Source of the DNA: Acidovorax sp. RAC01 | GTDB lineage: Bacteria; Pseudomonadota; Gammaproteobacteria; Burkholderiales; Burkholderiaceae_C | Assembly (NCBI RefSeq): GCF_001714725.1 | Contig: NZ_CP016447.1 | Coordinates: forward strand, 4,025,501 to 4,089,500 | Direction: 5' to 3' | Length of the DNA: 64,000 bases | Shown: positions 7,979 through 16,775 of the stretch, piece after piece | Layout of the letters: each line of letters starts with the position of its first letter | How positions within the stretch are numbered: position 1 is the stretch's first letter | The notes under the pieces: model-generated | What the model was told of the DNA's origin: nothing | The model's database searches: none | What the model saw: only the letters and a program-made list of their open reading frames with translations | Position numbers and translations under genes: made by a program

Positions 7979-9307
7979 ATGCTGATGCGAAGCGGCAAAG
8001 CAAAACCGCCGTCTATCCGGGGGCGCCTCGTCCAGTCGTTGCTGTGGATTTCCATCGTGTTCGGCCTGTTGACCTCCGTGGTCGTCTGGTACGTGATCGC
8101 CCACGAGATGGGCGAACTCATGGACCAGGAACTGCGCGAGGCGGCCGAGATTTTTCACAGCGTCATGGCCATACAGCCCGATCTGGCCACCCACGGTCAG
8201 AGCGCCACCAAACACTTTTCGTATGAGGAACACCTGGTCTGGCAGGTGGTGGATGCCCCTTCGGGCCGCGTGAAGAGCCGCTCGCACAAGGCCCCCGAGC
8301 GGGCCTTGCAGACCACTCCCACCGAGGCGATCGCCTGGACACAAGACGGGCAATGGCGCGCCTTCACGTCGGTGTTCAGCCAGCGCCCCGGGCAATTCCT
8401 GGTGGTGGCACAAAGCCGCACGGAGCGCGACGAGGCGCATGCAGAAGTGGTGGGGTACACGCTGATGGCCGCGCTGTCCATGGGCCTGCTGTCGGCCCTG
8501 CTGATGAACTGGCGGATTCGGCAAGAGCTTGACCCCCTGGCAGCGCTGGGCCAGGGCGTGCAGCACTACGACCCCCTTCGCCCCGACACAGCACCCAAGG
8601 CAGTACCAAGGCAGGAACTGCTACCTATCGAGCAGGCCATTGGCGACCTGGGACACCGGCTGGCGCAGCGGATCATCAGCGAACGCGCGTTCACCTCCCA
8701 TGCAGCCCATGCACTGCGCACGCCCGTGGCAGGTATCGACGTGCAATTGGCCTTGGCGATCAAAGAGGCCCCCGAATCGATCAGGCCGCGCCTGGTACGC
8801 GCACGCGATGCCGCAGGCCGCCTGGGCCGGGTCATGCAGGCGCTGCTGATGGTGTTTCGCAGTGGCATGGAGCCACAGCGCCAGGACGTGGATCTGCGCC
8901 AGCTCATTGATGCGCTGGTGTTTCATGACATGGTCATTTCCATCCACCAGGCCACTCCGGTGAACGCCGACCCCGATCTGCTGGCTGCCGCATTGCTGAA
9001 CCTGCTGGACAACTCGCACCGCTTCAACGCACACCATGTCACCATCACTGCGCTGCAGGAGGGCCCAGACACCGTATTGCGCGTGCAGGACGACGGCGAC
9101 GGCTGCCAGCCCCACACCAAAGCCCGTTTGCAGCAATCGCTGCAGCAGCAGGCTTATGGCGAAGGCAGCGCCATGCGCGGCCTGGGCTTGGTGCTGGCCG
9201 ATCTGGTGGCGCGCGCACACGGCGGCCACACGGTGTTGCCAGACAGTGCCTCGGGCTTCGGCATTGAGCTGCGCTGGCCTGCTGCCACAACCCGTTCTGC
9301 CGGGTGA
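7979..9307 (+). CDS. membrane sensor histidine kinase with an atypical H-box
   Basis: A 442-residue kinase. TM1 is about residues 20-41, then a periplasmic domain of about 115 residues, TM2 about 160-176, a linker, and the phospho-acceptor box FTSHAAHALRTPVAG (His244). The ATPase domain follows with N-box LLNLLDNSHRFN, DDGDGCQP and GLGLVLADLVARAHGG. In most family members the residue after the phospho-His is Glu (HELRTP), which helps phosphotransfer; here it is Ala245. The kinase starts 4 bp after the response regulator gene and probably senses a redox or envelope cue related to the adjacent cytochrome and PepSY proteins. Confidence 0.9.
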   Translation: MLMRSGKAKPPSIRGRLVQSLLWISIVFGLLTSVVVWYVIAHEMGELMDQELREAAEIFHSVMAIQPDLATHGQSATKHFSYEEHLVWQVVDAPSGRVKSRSHKAPERALQTTPTEAIAWTQDGQWRAFTSVFSQRPGQFLVVAQSRTERDEAHAEVVGYTLMAALSMGLLSALLMNWRIRQELDPLAALGQGVQHYDPLRPDTAPKAVPRQELLPIEQAIGDLGHRLAQRIISERAFTSHAAHALRTPVAGIDVQLALAIKEAPESIRPRLVRARDAAGRLGRVMQALLMVFRSGMEPQRQDVDLRQLIDALVFHDMVISIHQATPVNADPDLLAAALLNLLDNSHRFNAHHVTITALQEGPDTVLRVQDDGDGCQPHTKARLQQSLQQQAYGEGSAMRGLGLVLADLVARAHGGHTVLPDSASGFGIELRWPAATTRSAG

Positions 9308-9362
9308 CAATGTGCCGTATTCACCCGTCAGTCCTTCGCATCACACGACAAAGAGAGACCCC

Positions 9363-10085
9363 ATGCGACGCCTCACCAAAGCCATAGCACCCTCGCAAAT
9401 CGCGCCGCTGTGCATCGCACTGTTCAGCCTGGCAGGCGCCCTGCACGCCCACGCCGAAGCGCCCATGCACACCGACGATGCCGGTACGCTGACCCAGGGC
9501 GCGATGAAGCTCGAAGGCGTTTTCAGCCGCGATGACAAGGTCCGAGGCACCGACCTGATCTTTGGAGCCGGCATCGCCCCACAGCTGGAAATGGAGGTCT
9601 CGCTGGCGCGCGCCAAAGACACGGCCATGAGCCCATCCACCACCTTCCACGGGCGTGGCTGGGGCGTGAAGTGGGTGCCCATCCAGAACGAAACGGGCTG
9701 GTCGCTGGGTGCCCGGTTCGACCTGGGCCACACCCGCGTGCGCGACCATGCCACCCCACAGCGCTATACCGAACGCGAAACCGCCCTCACAGCGCTGGCC
9801 AGTTACCGGCTGGCCAATGCGCAGGTGCTGCACCTCAATGCGGGGCACAAGACCTTCAGGTCCCAAGGCACGCGCCACCGTGCGGCCACCTGGGCCTTGG
9901 GCTATGAGATTCCGCTCACGGAACAACTACAGCTCACGTCTGAGGTGTATGGCGAACAAAGGTCGCGCCCGGACAAGGCCGTGGGCCTGCGCTACGCCAT
10001 CACCGACGGGCTCAAGGCCTCTGTTGCCGTGGGCCGGGGCAATGGGCGCACGTTCAGCCAGGCGGGCATGGCCTGGGAGTTCTAG
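9363..10085 (+). CDS. predicted outer-membrane beta-barrel protein, unknown function
   Basis: A 240-residue protein with a signal peptide (IAPLCIALFSLAGALHAHA), then EAPMHTDDAGTLTQGAMKLEGVFSRDDKVRGTDLIFGAGIAPQLEMEVSLARAKD and repeated short amphipathic strands with alternating polar and hydrophobic residues (SLGARFDLGHTRV, ALTALASYRLANAQVLHLNAGHKTF, SVAVGRGNGRTFSQAGMAWEF). The C-terminal Phe is typical of outer-membrane barrels. I start at the signal peptide; the frame continues upstream through the kinase gene without meaning. It follows the kinase by 55 bp, so it may be regulated with it. Not a family I can name. Confidence 0.7.
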   Translation: MRRLTKAIAPSQIAPLCIALFSLAGALHAHAEAPMHTDDAGTLTQGAMKLEGVFSRDDKVRGTDLIFGAGIAPQLEMEVSLARAKDTAMSPSTTFHGRGWGVKWVPIQNETGWSLGARFDLGHTRVRDHATPQRYTERETALTALASYRLANAQVLHLNAGHKTFRSQGTRHRAATWALGYEIPLTEQLQLTSEVYGEQRSRPDKAVGLRYAITDGLKASVAVGRGNGRTFSQAGMAWEF

Positions 10086-10126
10086 ACCCAAGTGAACCAT
10101 GGCCGCCACGGCACAATCGGCGGCCT

Positions 10127-12961
10127 ATGCCAGCATCCGGCACCTGCCCCACAGAACCCCGTCCGCCCGGCTCAGAGCGGGCGACATTGGTACAGGCCTG
10201 GGTCCAGGCCTTGCGCTCCCAGGCCGGGCCCGCCCAACTGCAGGCCCTGGCACCCCTGAGCGATGCAGAGGCCGCGCGCGTGGTGGCGCTGCTGCGCAGC
10301 GATGCCCCCGAAACGCCCTCGCAAACCCACAGCCCTGCTCCAGAAGACGCTCACGGCCCTGACATTGAACCCGGCCACTTCCGCCCCCGCATCACCCTCA
10401 TGACCCTGGGCCGGGGCGACGGACTGCTGGGCCTGCAGCCCCAGGGCAAGATCGACCCGCGCGGCGACAGCGTGACGCTGGTGCAGATTGACTGGACCTA
10501 CCGCACCGACGGCGGCGCCACCTGGCAAACGCCTGCGCCCACGTCCATCCTCAACGCCCGCCCTGCCCCCGTGCAGGAGCTGTTTGACACCGGCGGCCCC
10601 GTGGTGCGCATGCAGCGCAACCTGACCGCCGAATCCGACGCCATGGACCGCGTGTGGGACCTGGGCCTGATCCCCGTGGATGCGAACAAGCTGCAATGGC
10701 GCCCCCTCGCCGCAGCGGCCACGCTGGGCCCCGTGTGGACGCTGCCGCAAGAGGCGCACTTTGGCGACTTCTGGGCCGAGCAGATCCCCCGGCTGCGCGC
10801 CGAGGGCTGGACCGTGGTGGCACGCCCCGGCTTTGCCCACGAAAGCGTGCCCGTGCAGCGCTGGAAGCTGGTCATTGCACCCGACACCGGTGAGCTGCTG
10901 GGCAAGGAGGTGGATGGCCCGCTGGGGCAGCGCCAGCGGCCTGTGCAAAAGCTGCAGTTGCCAGAGCGCGAAGGCGCCTGGTTGCTGAGCCTGGGTATCG
11001 AGATCGACGGCGAAACGCTGGACCTGGCCCCGATGCTGGCCGACCTGCTGCGCCGCGACGCGCGCTGGCTCAACGCGCAGCAGATGGCGACCATCGACGA
11101 CATCGCGGTGATTTCGCTGCGCGCCCCGGGCGGCAAACGCATTGATGCGCCCGCAGGGCCGCTCAAGGCCATCGTCGGCGCGATGGTGGACCTGCTCACC
11201 GACCCGACCCGGAATCAGCGCAAGGACGGCGACCCGCTGCACCTGGGCGCGTGGGAGGCCCGCCGCATCGAAGCCCTGCGCGCCGGGCTGGTGCAGGCCC
11301 ACCGCGTGGGCACCGTCAACGGCTGGAACAACAACTGGCAGCTGCAGGGCGACGCAGGCCTGAACCAGCTGGCCCAGCGCCTGCGCCGCATCGGCACGCC
11401 CCAGCCCGTGGCAGCGCCACGGGGCCTGCAGGTGCAGCTGCGCCCCTATCAACTGGAGGGCCTGGCCTGGCTGCAGTACCTGCGCGCCCAGGGCCTGGGC
11501 GGCATCCTGGCCGACGACATGGGCCTGGGCAAAACCGCGCAGGCGCTGGCCCATGTGCTGGCCGAAAAGGAGGCCGGGCGCCTGACCCGCCCGGCCCTGG
11601 TGGTGCTGCCCACCTCGCTGCTTTTTAACTGGCAGGCCGAGGCCGCCCGCATGGCTCAGGGGCTGCGGGTTCTGGCGCTGCATGGCGCCAACCGGGGTCA
11701 GCGCTATCTGCAGATGGCCGACCACGACCTGGTGCTGACCACCTACCCGCTGCTGTGGCGCGATGTGGACGCACTGGCCGCGCAGCCTTTTCACCTGCTG
11801 ATCCTGGACGAAGCCCAGATGGTAAAAAACGCCGGCAGCCGCAGCGCCCGCGCCTTGCGCAAGCTGCAGGCCCCGCACCTGCTGTGCCTGACCGGCACGC
11901 CGCTCGAAAACCATCTGGGCGAGCTGTGGGCGCAATTCGACTTCTTGATGCCCGGCTTTCTGGGCGATGTGCGCAGCTTCAACGCCCGCTGGCGCAAACC
12001 CATCGAGGAAAACGGCGAGACGCTGCGGGCCCAGCTGCTGTCGCAGCGCGTGCGCCCCTTCATCCTGCGCCGCCGCAAGCAGGACGTGGCCACCGAGCTG
12101 CCGCCGCGCACCGAGACCATCTTGCGCGTGCAACTGCAAGGCAAGCAGCGCGAGCTGTACGAGGCCGTGCGCACCACCGCCGACAAACAGGTGCGCCGCG
12201 CGCTGGAGCGCCAGAGCTTTGAAGGCGCGCAGATCACCATCCTGGATGCGCTGCTCAAGCTGCGCCAGGTCTGCTGCGACCCGCGCCTGGTGAAAGGGAC
12301 CACGAAAAACGCAATCGCGATGGAACGCGCCAAGCTCGAACTGCTGGCCGACCTGCTGCCCGCCCTGGTCGATGCAGGGCGCCGCGTGCTGGTGTTCTCG
12401 CAGTTCACCGAAATGCTGGGCCTGGCGGCCGAGCTGCTCGACACCCTGGCCCGGCCCTACCTCACCCTGACGGGCCAGACGCCGCCGCGCCAGCGCGGCA
12501 CCATCGTCAAAAGCTTCCAGGCACAAGACGAGGCCGGCGCCCCCATCCTGCTCGCCAGCCTCAAGGCCGGCGGCCTGGGCCTGAACCTCACCGCAGCCGA
12601 CACCGTGATCCACCTCGACCCCTGGTGGAACCCCGCCGTGGAGGAGCAGGCCACGGCCCGTGCCCACCGCATCGGGCAGGACCAGCCGGTGTTTGTCTAC
12701 AAGCTGGTGGTCGAAGGCAGCATCGAGGAACGCATGCTGGAGCTGCAGGCCCGCAAGGCCGCGCTGGCCCAGGGCGTGCTGGGCCACGATGCCGAAGGTG
12801 CGGTGAAATTCAGCGAGGCCGACCTGCACGCACTACTGGCGCCCTTGACCGAGCCGGCTCACAACCCACTGGGCATCCCGGGCGAAGACGCGTTGCGCTG
12901 GGGCGGCACCGGTAAGCGCCGGCCACGGGCGCTGCAACCGCCAGAATCCGAATCATTTTAG
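10127..12961 (+). CDS. SNF2-family DEAD/DEAH ATPase (HepA-like)
   Basis: A 944-residue superfamily 2 ATPase of the SNF2 group, which translocates on double-stranded DNA to remodel nucleoprotein complexes. The first 440 residues are a bacterial N-terminal region (LMTLGRGDGLLGLQPQGKI, SWLAQ-type domains of uncertain fold). The motor starts with LRPYQLEGLAWLQYL, Walker A LADDMGLGKTAQALA, DEAQ box LLILDEAQMVKN and LTGTPLENHLGELW. Helicase-C shows VLVFSQFTEMLGL, LLASLKAGGLGLNLTAADTVIHLDPWWNPAVEEQATARAHRIGQ. It stands alone, 40 bp after the barrel gene. The cellular target is not known. Confidence 0.92.
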   Translation: MPASGTCPTEPRPPGSERATLVQAWVQALRSQAGPAQLQALAPLSDAEAARVVALLRSDAPETPSQTHSPAPEDAHGPDIEPGHFRPRITLMTLGRGDGLLGLQPQGKIDPRGDSVTLVQIDWTYRTDGGATWQTPAPTSILNARPAPVQELFDTGGPVVRMQRNLTAESDAMDRVWDLGLIPVDANKLQWRPLAAAATLGPVWTLPQEAHFGDFWAEQIPRLRAEGWTVVARPGFAHESVPVQRWKLVIAPDTGELLGKEVDGPLGQRQRPVQKLQLPEREGAWLLSLGIEIDGETLDLAPMLADLLRRDARWLNAQQMATIDDIAVISLRAPGGKRIDAPAGPLKAIVGAMVDLLTDPTRNQRKDGDPLHLGAWEARRIEALRAGLVQAHRVGTVNGWNNNWQLQGDAGLNQLAQRLRRIGTPQPVAAPRGLQVQLRPYQLEGLAWLQYLRAQGLGGILADDMGLGKTAQALAHVLAEKEAGRLTRPALVVLPTSLLFNWQAEAARMAQGLRVLALHGANRGQRYLQMADHDLVLTTYPLLWRDVDALAAQPFHLLILDEAQMVKNAGSRSARALRKLQAPHLLCLTGTPLENHLGELWAQFDFLMPGFLGDVRSFNARWRKPIEENGETLRAQLLSQRVRPFILRRRKQDVATELPPRTETILRVQLQGKQRELYEAVRTTADKQVRRALERQSFEGAQITILDALLKLRQVCCDPRLVKGTTKNAIAMERAKLELLADLLPALVDAGRRVLVFSQFTEMLGLAAELLDTLARPYLTLTGQTPPRQRGTIVKSFQAQDEAGAPILLASLKAGGLGLNLTAADTVIHLDPWWNPAVEEQATARAHRIGQDQPVFVYKLVVEGSIEERMLELQARKAALAQGVLGHDAEGAVKFSEADLHALLAPLTEPAHNPLGIPGEDALRWGGTGKRRPRALQPPESESF

Positions 12962-13294
12962 GCCCTATGGCTTGCCCTGATTGATTTAATTGCTATTGTA
13001 ATCATAGCAAATGCGATAGAAAACCGTAGGCACGCCAGCAGGCCAGGCCCCGAGTCGCCGAAACGTGCTTGAGCGCAGGGAACCGCAATGCCTGGCCCCC
13101 GCAGCGGCAACCACATCACGCGTTGTGCGGCGGCGCCCGCCAGGTCCGCGCGGGCCTGTAGGCGCAGCGCAGACACGGCCGGGGGCTGTTCGCTGGGGCA
13201 TGCCATGGCCACAGCCGCCGGCTCGCACAGGGCAGCACCGTCGGCAACCAGCGTCCTGCCGCAGGCCACCGGGCCGTGCGGGCATCATGGCGAC
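12962..13294. other. 333-bp intergenic region before alkB
   Basis: It contains one copy of the 17-bp dyad repeat (12992-13008). An open frame from 13088 runs into alkB, but its residues are low-complexity Arg/Ala/Pro and unlike the family N-terminus. I see no other gene here. Confidence 0.5.
12992..13008. repeat. dispersed 17-bp dyad repeat, copy A
   Basis: GCTATTGTAATCATAGC, core GCTA-N9-TAGC; flanking TT/AA extends the arms to seven perfect base pairs. It lies 31 bp after the SNF2 gene stop. Confidence 0.75.
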
Positions 13295-13948
13295 ATGACG
13301 GCCCCACTTTTCGATGACCCCGCCCAGCCACCGCGCGCCCCTCAGGAGCTGGAGCCCGGCGCGATGGTGCTGCCTGGCTTCGCCCACGACCAGGCTGCCT
13401 TGCTGCTGCAGGCGGTTGCAGCCATTGCCACGCGCGCTCCCATGCGGCACCTCATCACGCCAGGCGGGCTGCGCATGTCGGTGGCCATGACCAACTGCGG
13501 CAATCTGGGCTGGGTGAGCGACCGCACGGGCTACCGCTACGCGGCGGTTGACCCCGAAAGCGGCCATCCGTGGCCCTTGATGCCAGCCTGCTTTGAAGAC
13601 CTGGCGCGCGAGGCCGCAGCCGCGGCGGGCTATCCTGGCTTTACACCCGATGCCTGTCTCATCAACCGGTATGCCATCGGGTCCCGCCTGTCCCTGCACC
13701 AGGACCGAGACGAACGCGATCTGGCGCACCCCATCGTGTCGGTTTCGCTGGGGCTACCGGCCAGCTTCCTGTGGGGCGGACGCCAGCGTACGGCCAAGGT
13801 CCGGCGCGTGGCATTGCTCCACGGCGACGTCATGGTGTGGGGCGGGCCTGCGCGCCTGCACTTCCATGGAGTGCAGCGGCTGGCACGCGGAAACCACCCG
13901 TTGACGGGGCCTTGCCGCATCAATCTCACGTTCCGCAAGGCAGACTAG
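13295..13948 (+). CDS. alkB: DNA oxidative demethylase AlkB
   Basis: A 217-residue Fe(II)/2-oxoglutarate dioxygenase that removes methyl groups from 1-methyladenine and 3-methylcytosine in alkylated DNA. Iron ligands are visible as LSLHQDRDE (His135, Asp137) and LHFHGVQRL (His191); 2-oxoglutarate-binding arginines lie in CRINLTFRKAD (Arg208, Arg214). NRYAIGSRL and the nucleotide-recognition segment TNCGNLGWVSDRTGYRY match E. coli AlkB, as does the length. The start gives a normal-length protein; the frame extends further upstream. The stop codon is followed immediately by a 19-bp inverted repeat. No ada gene is adjacent. Confidence 0.92.
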   Translation: MTAPLFDDPAQPPRAPQELEPGAMVLPGFAHDQAALLLQAVAAIATRAPMRHLITPGGLRMSVAMTNCGNLGWVSDRTGYRYAAVDPESGHPWPLMPACFEDLAREAAAAAGYPGFTPDACLINRYAIGSRLSLHQDRDERDLAHPIVSVSLGLPASFLWGGRQRTAKVRRVALLHGDVMVWGGPARLHFHGVQRLARGNHPLTGPCRINLTFRKAD

Positions 13949-14110
13949 GAGCCTGTCGGACTTGGAGCGCCGAAAGCGAAAATCGGCCCCAGCGAGGACA
14001 GTTTTTGCCGAATTTGCAGCCCCATAGCCGAGCTATGGGGCAAAAAGACGGGAAAAAATGGACTGCTGCGGTCGATTTGCAGCCGACGATTTCCAAGTCC
14101 GACAGGCTCC
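13949..14110. repeat. 162-bp inverted-repeat element after alkB
   Basis: GGAGCCTGTCGGACTTGGA at 13949-13967 and its exact reverse complement at 14092-14110 bound the element. Near the middle is a hairpin CCCCATAG-CCGAG-CTATGGGG at 14020-14040. The left arm starts at the base directly after the alkB stop codon. The structure resembles a small non-autonomous mobile element or a palindromic intergenic repeat; it contains no coding frame of note. Confidence 0.8.
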
Positions 14111-14114
14111 GCGG

Positions 14115-14144
14115 GCCTGTCGGACTTGGAGCGCCGAAAGCGAA
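14115..14144. repeat. 30-bp direct repeat of the element's left end
   Basis: Positions 14115-14144 repeat 13951-13980 exactly (GCCTGTCGGACTTGGAGCGC and the following CGAAAGCGAA). This third copy of the terminal sequence lies 5 bp outside the right arm of the inverted-repeat element, as if a second element began here and was truncated. Confidence 0.8.
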
Positions 14145-14498
14145 GCCCGCGCCGCCAGCGGCGTGCGCCCTGCCCCTGCGGCCTGTATGGCTGTCCGTCG
14201 CCATGCCCTACCGGCTTCACCCGCGCGGGGGGTGTTCGTGGGGGTCGCTCAACGCGCGTCGATGGGGGAGCCGTGCGCTCGCGGTGGCCAGCGCAACCCC
14301 GCCGCGGCGGCGACCGCAGCCCGCAGTGAGTGGAATCCCTTGACCCGCGTGCGCCTCTCGGGTCAGCGCCCCAACGAAGGCGATGGCTTTGCACGCATTG
14401 ACTTGCTGCTCCTAATGCAGGAGCATTTCGTGAAACTGACGGGACATCCGACCGTATCGGCGACACCACGCCGTTTTTCACCATGAAGGGCTATCACC
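14145..14498. other. 354-bp region without a recognised gene
   Basis: Between the repeat and the EVE-domain gene there are open frames in both directions. None shows a recognisable domain, signal peptide or start context. A frame ending at 14486 (ARIDLLLLMQEHFVKLTGHP near its end) has slightly more protein-like composition but no start of its own. I cannot assign a function. Confidence 0.4.
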
Positions 14499-14984
14499 GT
14501 GCCACACAGCACCAGCGCAGTGCGCCCCACCCGCTACTGGCTCATGAAATCCGAGCCAGACGAATGCTCCATCGACGACGCGCTGGCCGCCCCGTGTGCC
14601 ACCGTGGCCTGGACAGGCGTGCGCAATTACCAGGCACGCAACTTCATGCGGGACGGGATGCAGGTTGGCGACGGGGTGCTGTTCTACCACTCCAGCTGCG
14701 CGAAACCGGGCATTGCTGGCGTCGCGCGGGTCGCCAGTGCCACCCGCGCCGACCCCACCCAGTTCGACCCTGGCTCGCCCTACCACGACCCCAAGTCGCA
14801 GCTTTCTACCCCCCGCTGGCTGTTGCTGGACGTGCAGGCGCTGCGCAAAACGCGGCCCATCGGCCTGGCCGAGTTGCGGGCACATCCCGAGCTGGCGGGG
14901 CTGCAAATCCTGCAGCGTGGGAACCGGCTTTCCATCACACCCGTCGATGAGGCGCACTGGAACGCCATCATGCGGCTGGGGTAG
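14499..14984 (+). CDS. EVE-domain protein
   Basis: A 161-residue protein of the EVE/PUA-like fold (Thy28 type), proposed to bind modified bases in nucleic acids. It shows YWLMKSEPDECSIDDALA at the start, WTGVRNYQARNFMRDGMQVGDGVLFYHSSCAKPGIAGVARV, and DPKSQLSTPRWLLLDVQALRKTRPI, all hallmarks of the family. The GTG start has GAAGG about 8 nt upstream; the Met in YWLMKSEP would remove the first strand. It stands alone downstream of the repeat region. Confidence 0.88.
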   Translation: MPHSTSAVRPTRYWLMKSEPDECSIDDALAAPCATVAWTGVRNYQARNFMRDGMQVGDGVLFYHSSCAKPGIAGVARVASATRADPTQFDPGSPYHDPKSQLSTPRWLLLDVQALRKTRPIGLAELRAHPELAGLQILQRGNRLSITPVDEAHWNAIMRLG

Positions 14985-15302
14985 CCCTGTCCACGTCAAG
15001 AGCCGGGCTTGGCCCCATGGTAGCCGCGCGCCCCAAGGGGCCGGTGCGGCCCCAGGCGGCAGAAAGCTGGCTGCGGTGCGGGGTGGTGTTTCCGCAACGC
15101 GTGGCCCCTTGGGGCCTTGCACTGCCGTGGTGCATGGCGTGTACTCGTGCGCCCCGGCAAGGTCGCTCGCATACCATGCCGCGGAGCCATTGCAAATGAT
15201 GACCCTTTCACCTGCCCGCCATTACCCGCCGTCGCATCCCTGCAGGCAGGCGGTCGCCCTTGTCCGCCGCGTTTGGCAACCGCTTTTGCCCACCGGCTTT
15301 CG
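14985..15302. other. 318-bp intergenic region before the sensor kinase
   Basis: No gene is recognised. Two self-complementary motifs, CCCCAAGGGG and CCCCTTGGGG, lie about 75 bp apart and can also pair with each other. No T-tract follows, so I do not call a terminator. Confidence 0.4.
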
Positions 15303-16775
15303 ATGAACTGGATTGACATCCCCACGGTACTGCTTGTGCTGGGTCTGCTGTACTTGATGGCACCCGCCATCACCTGGGCCGTGCTGGCTCAGGACCGCAG
15401 CCCCTCGGCGGCTTTCTGGTGTGCCGGCGGGTTGCTGTTTGGCCTGGGGATCTTCATTGCATCGTTTGCCAACCGGCTGCCTGCCATCATTGGAGTGTTT
15501 TTGACCAACGTGCTCTTTTGGGCGTCGTGCGCGCTGCGTATCCAGTCCCTGCGCTGGGATCTGCGCGAACCGCTGGCCTGGCGCTGGCTGTGGGTGCCGA
15601 TCGGTATGGCGGCACTGTTTACCAGCATTACCCACTGGGGCCTGGGCTGGTATGTGATGCGCGCGTCCGTCAACACGGCACTGCTGGCTGCGGGCATGGC
15701 CTACATTGCGCTCCTGGCGCTCAGGCTTGGCCGGCAGGAGAGAAGCCGCAACGCCTTTTTTCTGGCGTGCATCTACCTTGCACTGGTGATGGCGCTCATA
15801 GTGCGGCTGGTAGAGATCCTGCTCCATCCCGGGGGCAATCCGCTGCCGGTGGCCCGCCCGGCGACCACAGCGCTGATAGCCCTGACCGGGCTGCTGACCG
15901 CCGTGGCCGGGCACTTTTGCTATCTGGGCATGGTGCTGGACCGTGCCCGCCGCCGCGAGCGCGTGCTGGTGGTAGAAAAGGCCCAGCGCGACGCCAAGAT
16001 TCTGCTGCAGCAGGAGGTGCGGCAGGTCGAGCGCCAACGCAGCATCGACCAGATGTCGGTATCCCTGGCCCATGAACTCAGCCAGCCCGTGGGCGCGGTG
16101 CTCACCAACGCCCAGACTGGACTGCGGGCCATCGAACTGCATCGGGTAACGCCGCAGGAATTGATCCCACTGCTGCAGCAAATCGAACAGAGCGCCCGGC
16201 ACGCCAGCCGGGTGATCGAGCGCATCCGGTCGTTCATCCGGCCATCGCGCCTCCCTCACCAGCCTGTCGATCTTGCCGACGTGTGCCACAGCGCCAGCGA
16301 ACTCGCTGCAACCGACCTCCGCAAAAACGGCGTGGAATTGCTGCGCAGCCCACCCACGACCCCGGTGCAGGTCATGGGGGATGCGCTGGAATTGACACAG
16401 GCGGTGCTCAACGGATTGCGCAATGCCTCGGATGCGCTGGCATCCGTCCAGCACCGCCAGGTTCGCCTTTCGTATGGTTGCGAAGCTCCCTGGGCATGGC
16501 TGCGCGTGGAAGACAACGGCCCGGGCCTGCCGGCCGATCAGCTCAAGAACGCCACCGAACCTTTCTTCACCACCAAGGCAGGTGGCCTTGGCCTGGGGCT
16601 CAGCATTGTGGAGTCGATTGCACAGCGACATGGTGGCCACCTGATCCTGGCCCACGCGGCGCCCGGCGGTCTGGGGGGGGCTACGTTCGAGCTGCGCCTG
16701 CCGCTGCTCTGCCCGACTGCACGCACCCCCTCTTCTTGCGTTTCCTCAGATTCCGCGACAGCGTCCGAACCATGA
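15303..16775 (+). CDS. multi-pass membrane histidine kinase
   Basis: A 490-residue kinase. The N-terminal 210 residues hold about seven or eight hydrophobic segments (IPTVLLVLGLLYLMAPAITWAVL, GLLFGLGIFIASFA, and so on), suggesting an intramembrane sensor and no extracellular domain. A short coiled region leads to the H-box SVSLAHELSQPVGAVLTN of the FixL-like class, then the ATPase domain with N-box VLNGLRNASDAL, VEDNGPGLP and GGLGLGLSIVESIAQRHGG. The end overlaps the response regulator start by 4 bp (ATGA), so the two are translationally coupled. The stimulus is unknown. Confidence 0.88.
   Translation: MNWIDIPTVLLVLGLLYLMAPAITWAVLAQDRSPSAAFWCAGGLLFGLGIFIASFANRLPAIIGVFLTNVLFWASCALRIQSLRWDLREPLAWRWLWVPIGMAALFTSITHWGLGWYVMRASVNTALLAAGMAYIALLALRLGRQERSRNAFFLACIYLALVMALIVRLVEILLHPGGNPLPVARPATTALIALTGLLTAVAGHFCYLGMVLDRARRRERVLVVEKAQRDAKILLQQEVRQVERQRSIDQMSVSLAHELSQPVGAVLTNAQTGLRAIELHRVTPQELIPLLQQIEQSARHASRVIERIRSFIRPSRLPHQPVDLADVCHSASELAATDLRKNGVELLRSPPTTPVQVMGDALELTQAVLNGLRNASDALASVQHRQVRLSYGCEAPWAWLRVEDNGPGLPADQLKNATEPFFTTKAGGLGLGLSIVESIAQRHGGHLILAHAAPGGLGGATFELRLPLLCPTARTPSSCVSSDSATASEP

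Noticed and set aside
10172..12829. An 885-codon open frame antisense to the SNF2 gene
   Set aside because: The same GC-rich mirror effect; residues are Gln/Ala/Gly/His-rich without domains.
13088..13294. N-terminal extension of AlkB
   Set aside because: The extension is Arg/Ala/Pro/Gly-rich with no similarity to AlkB, and the protein from 13295 already has the normal length.
14058..14486. A 142-codon frame between alkB and the EVE gene
   Set aside because: It begins inside the repeat element and no domain, ribosome-binding site or conserved pattern is visible; kept as unassigned sequence.
15020..15120. Paired CCCCAAGGGG / CCCCTTGGGG motifs as a terminator or riboswitch
   Set aside because: No T-tract and no recognisable riboswitch core; short self-complementary GC motifs are expected at this base composition.
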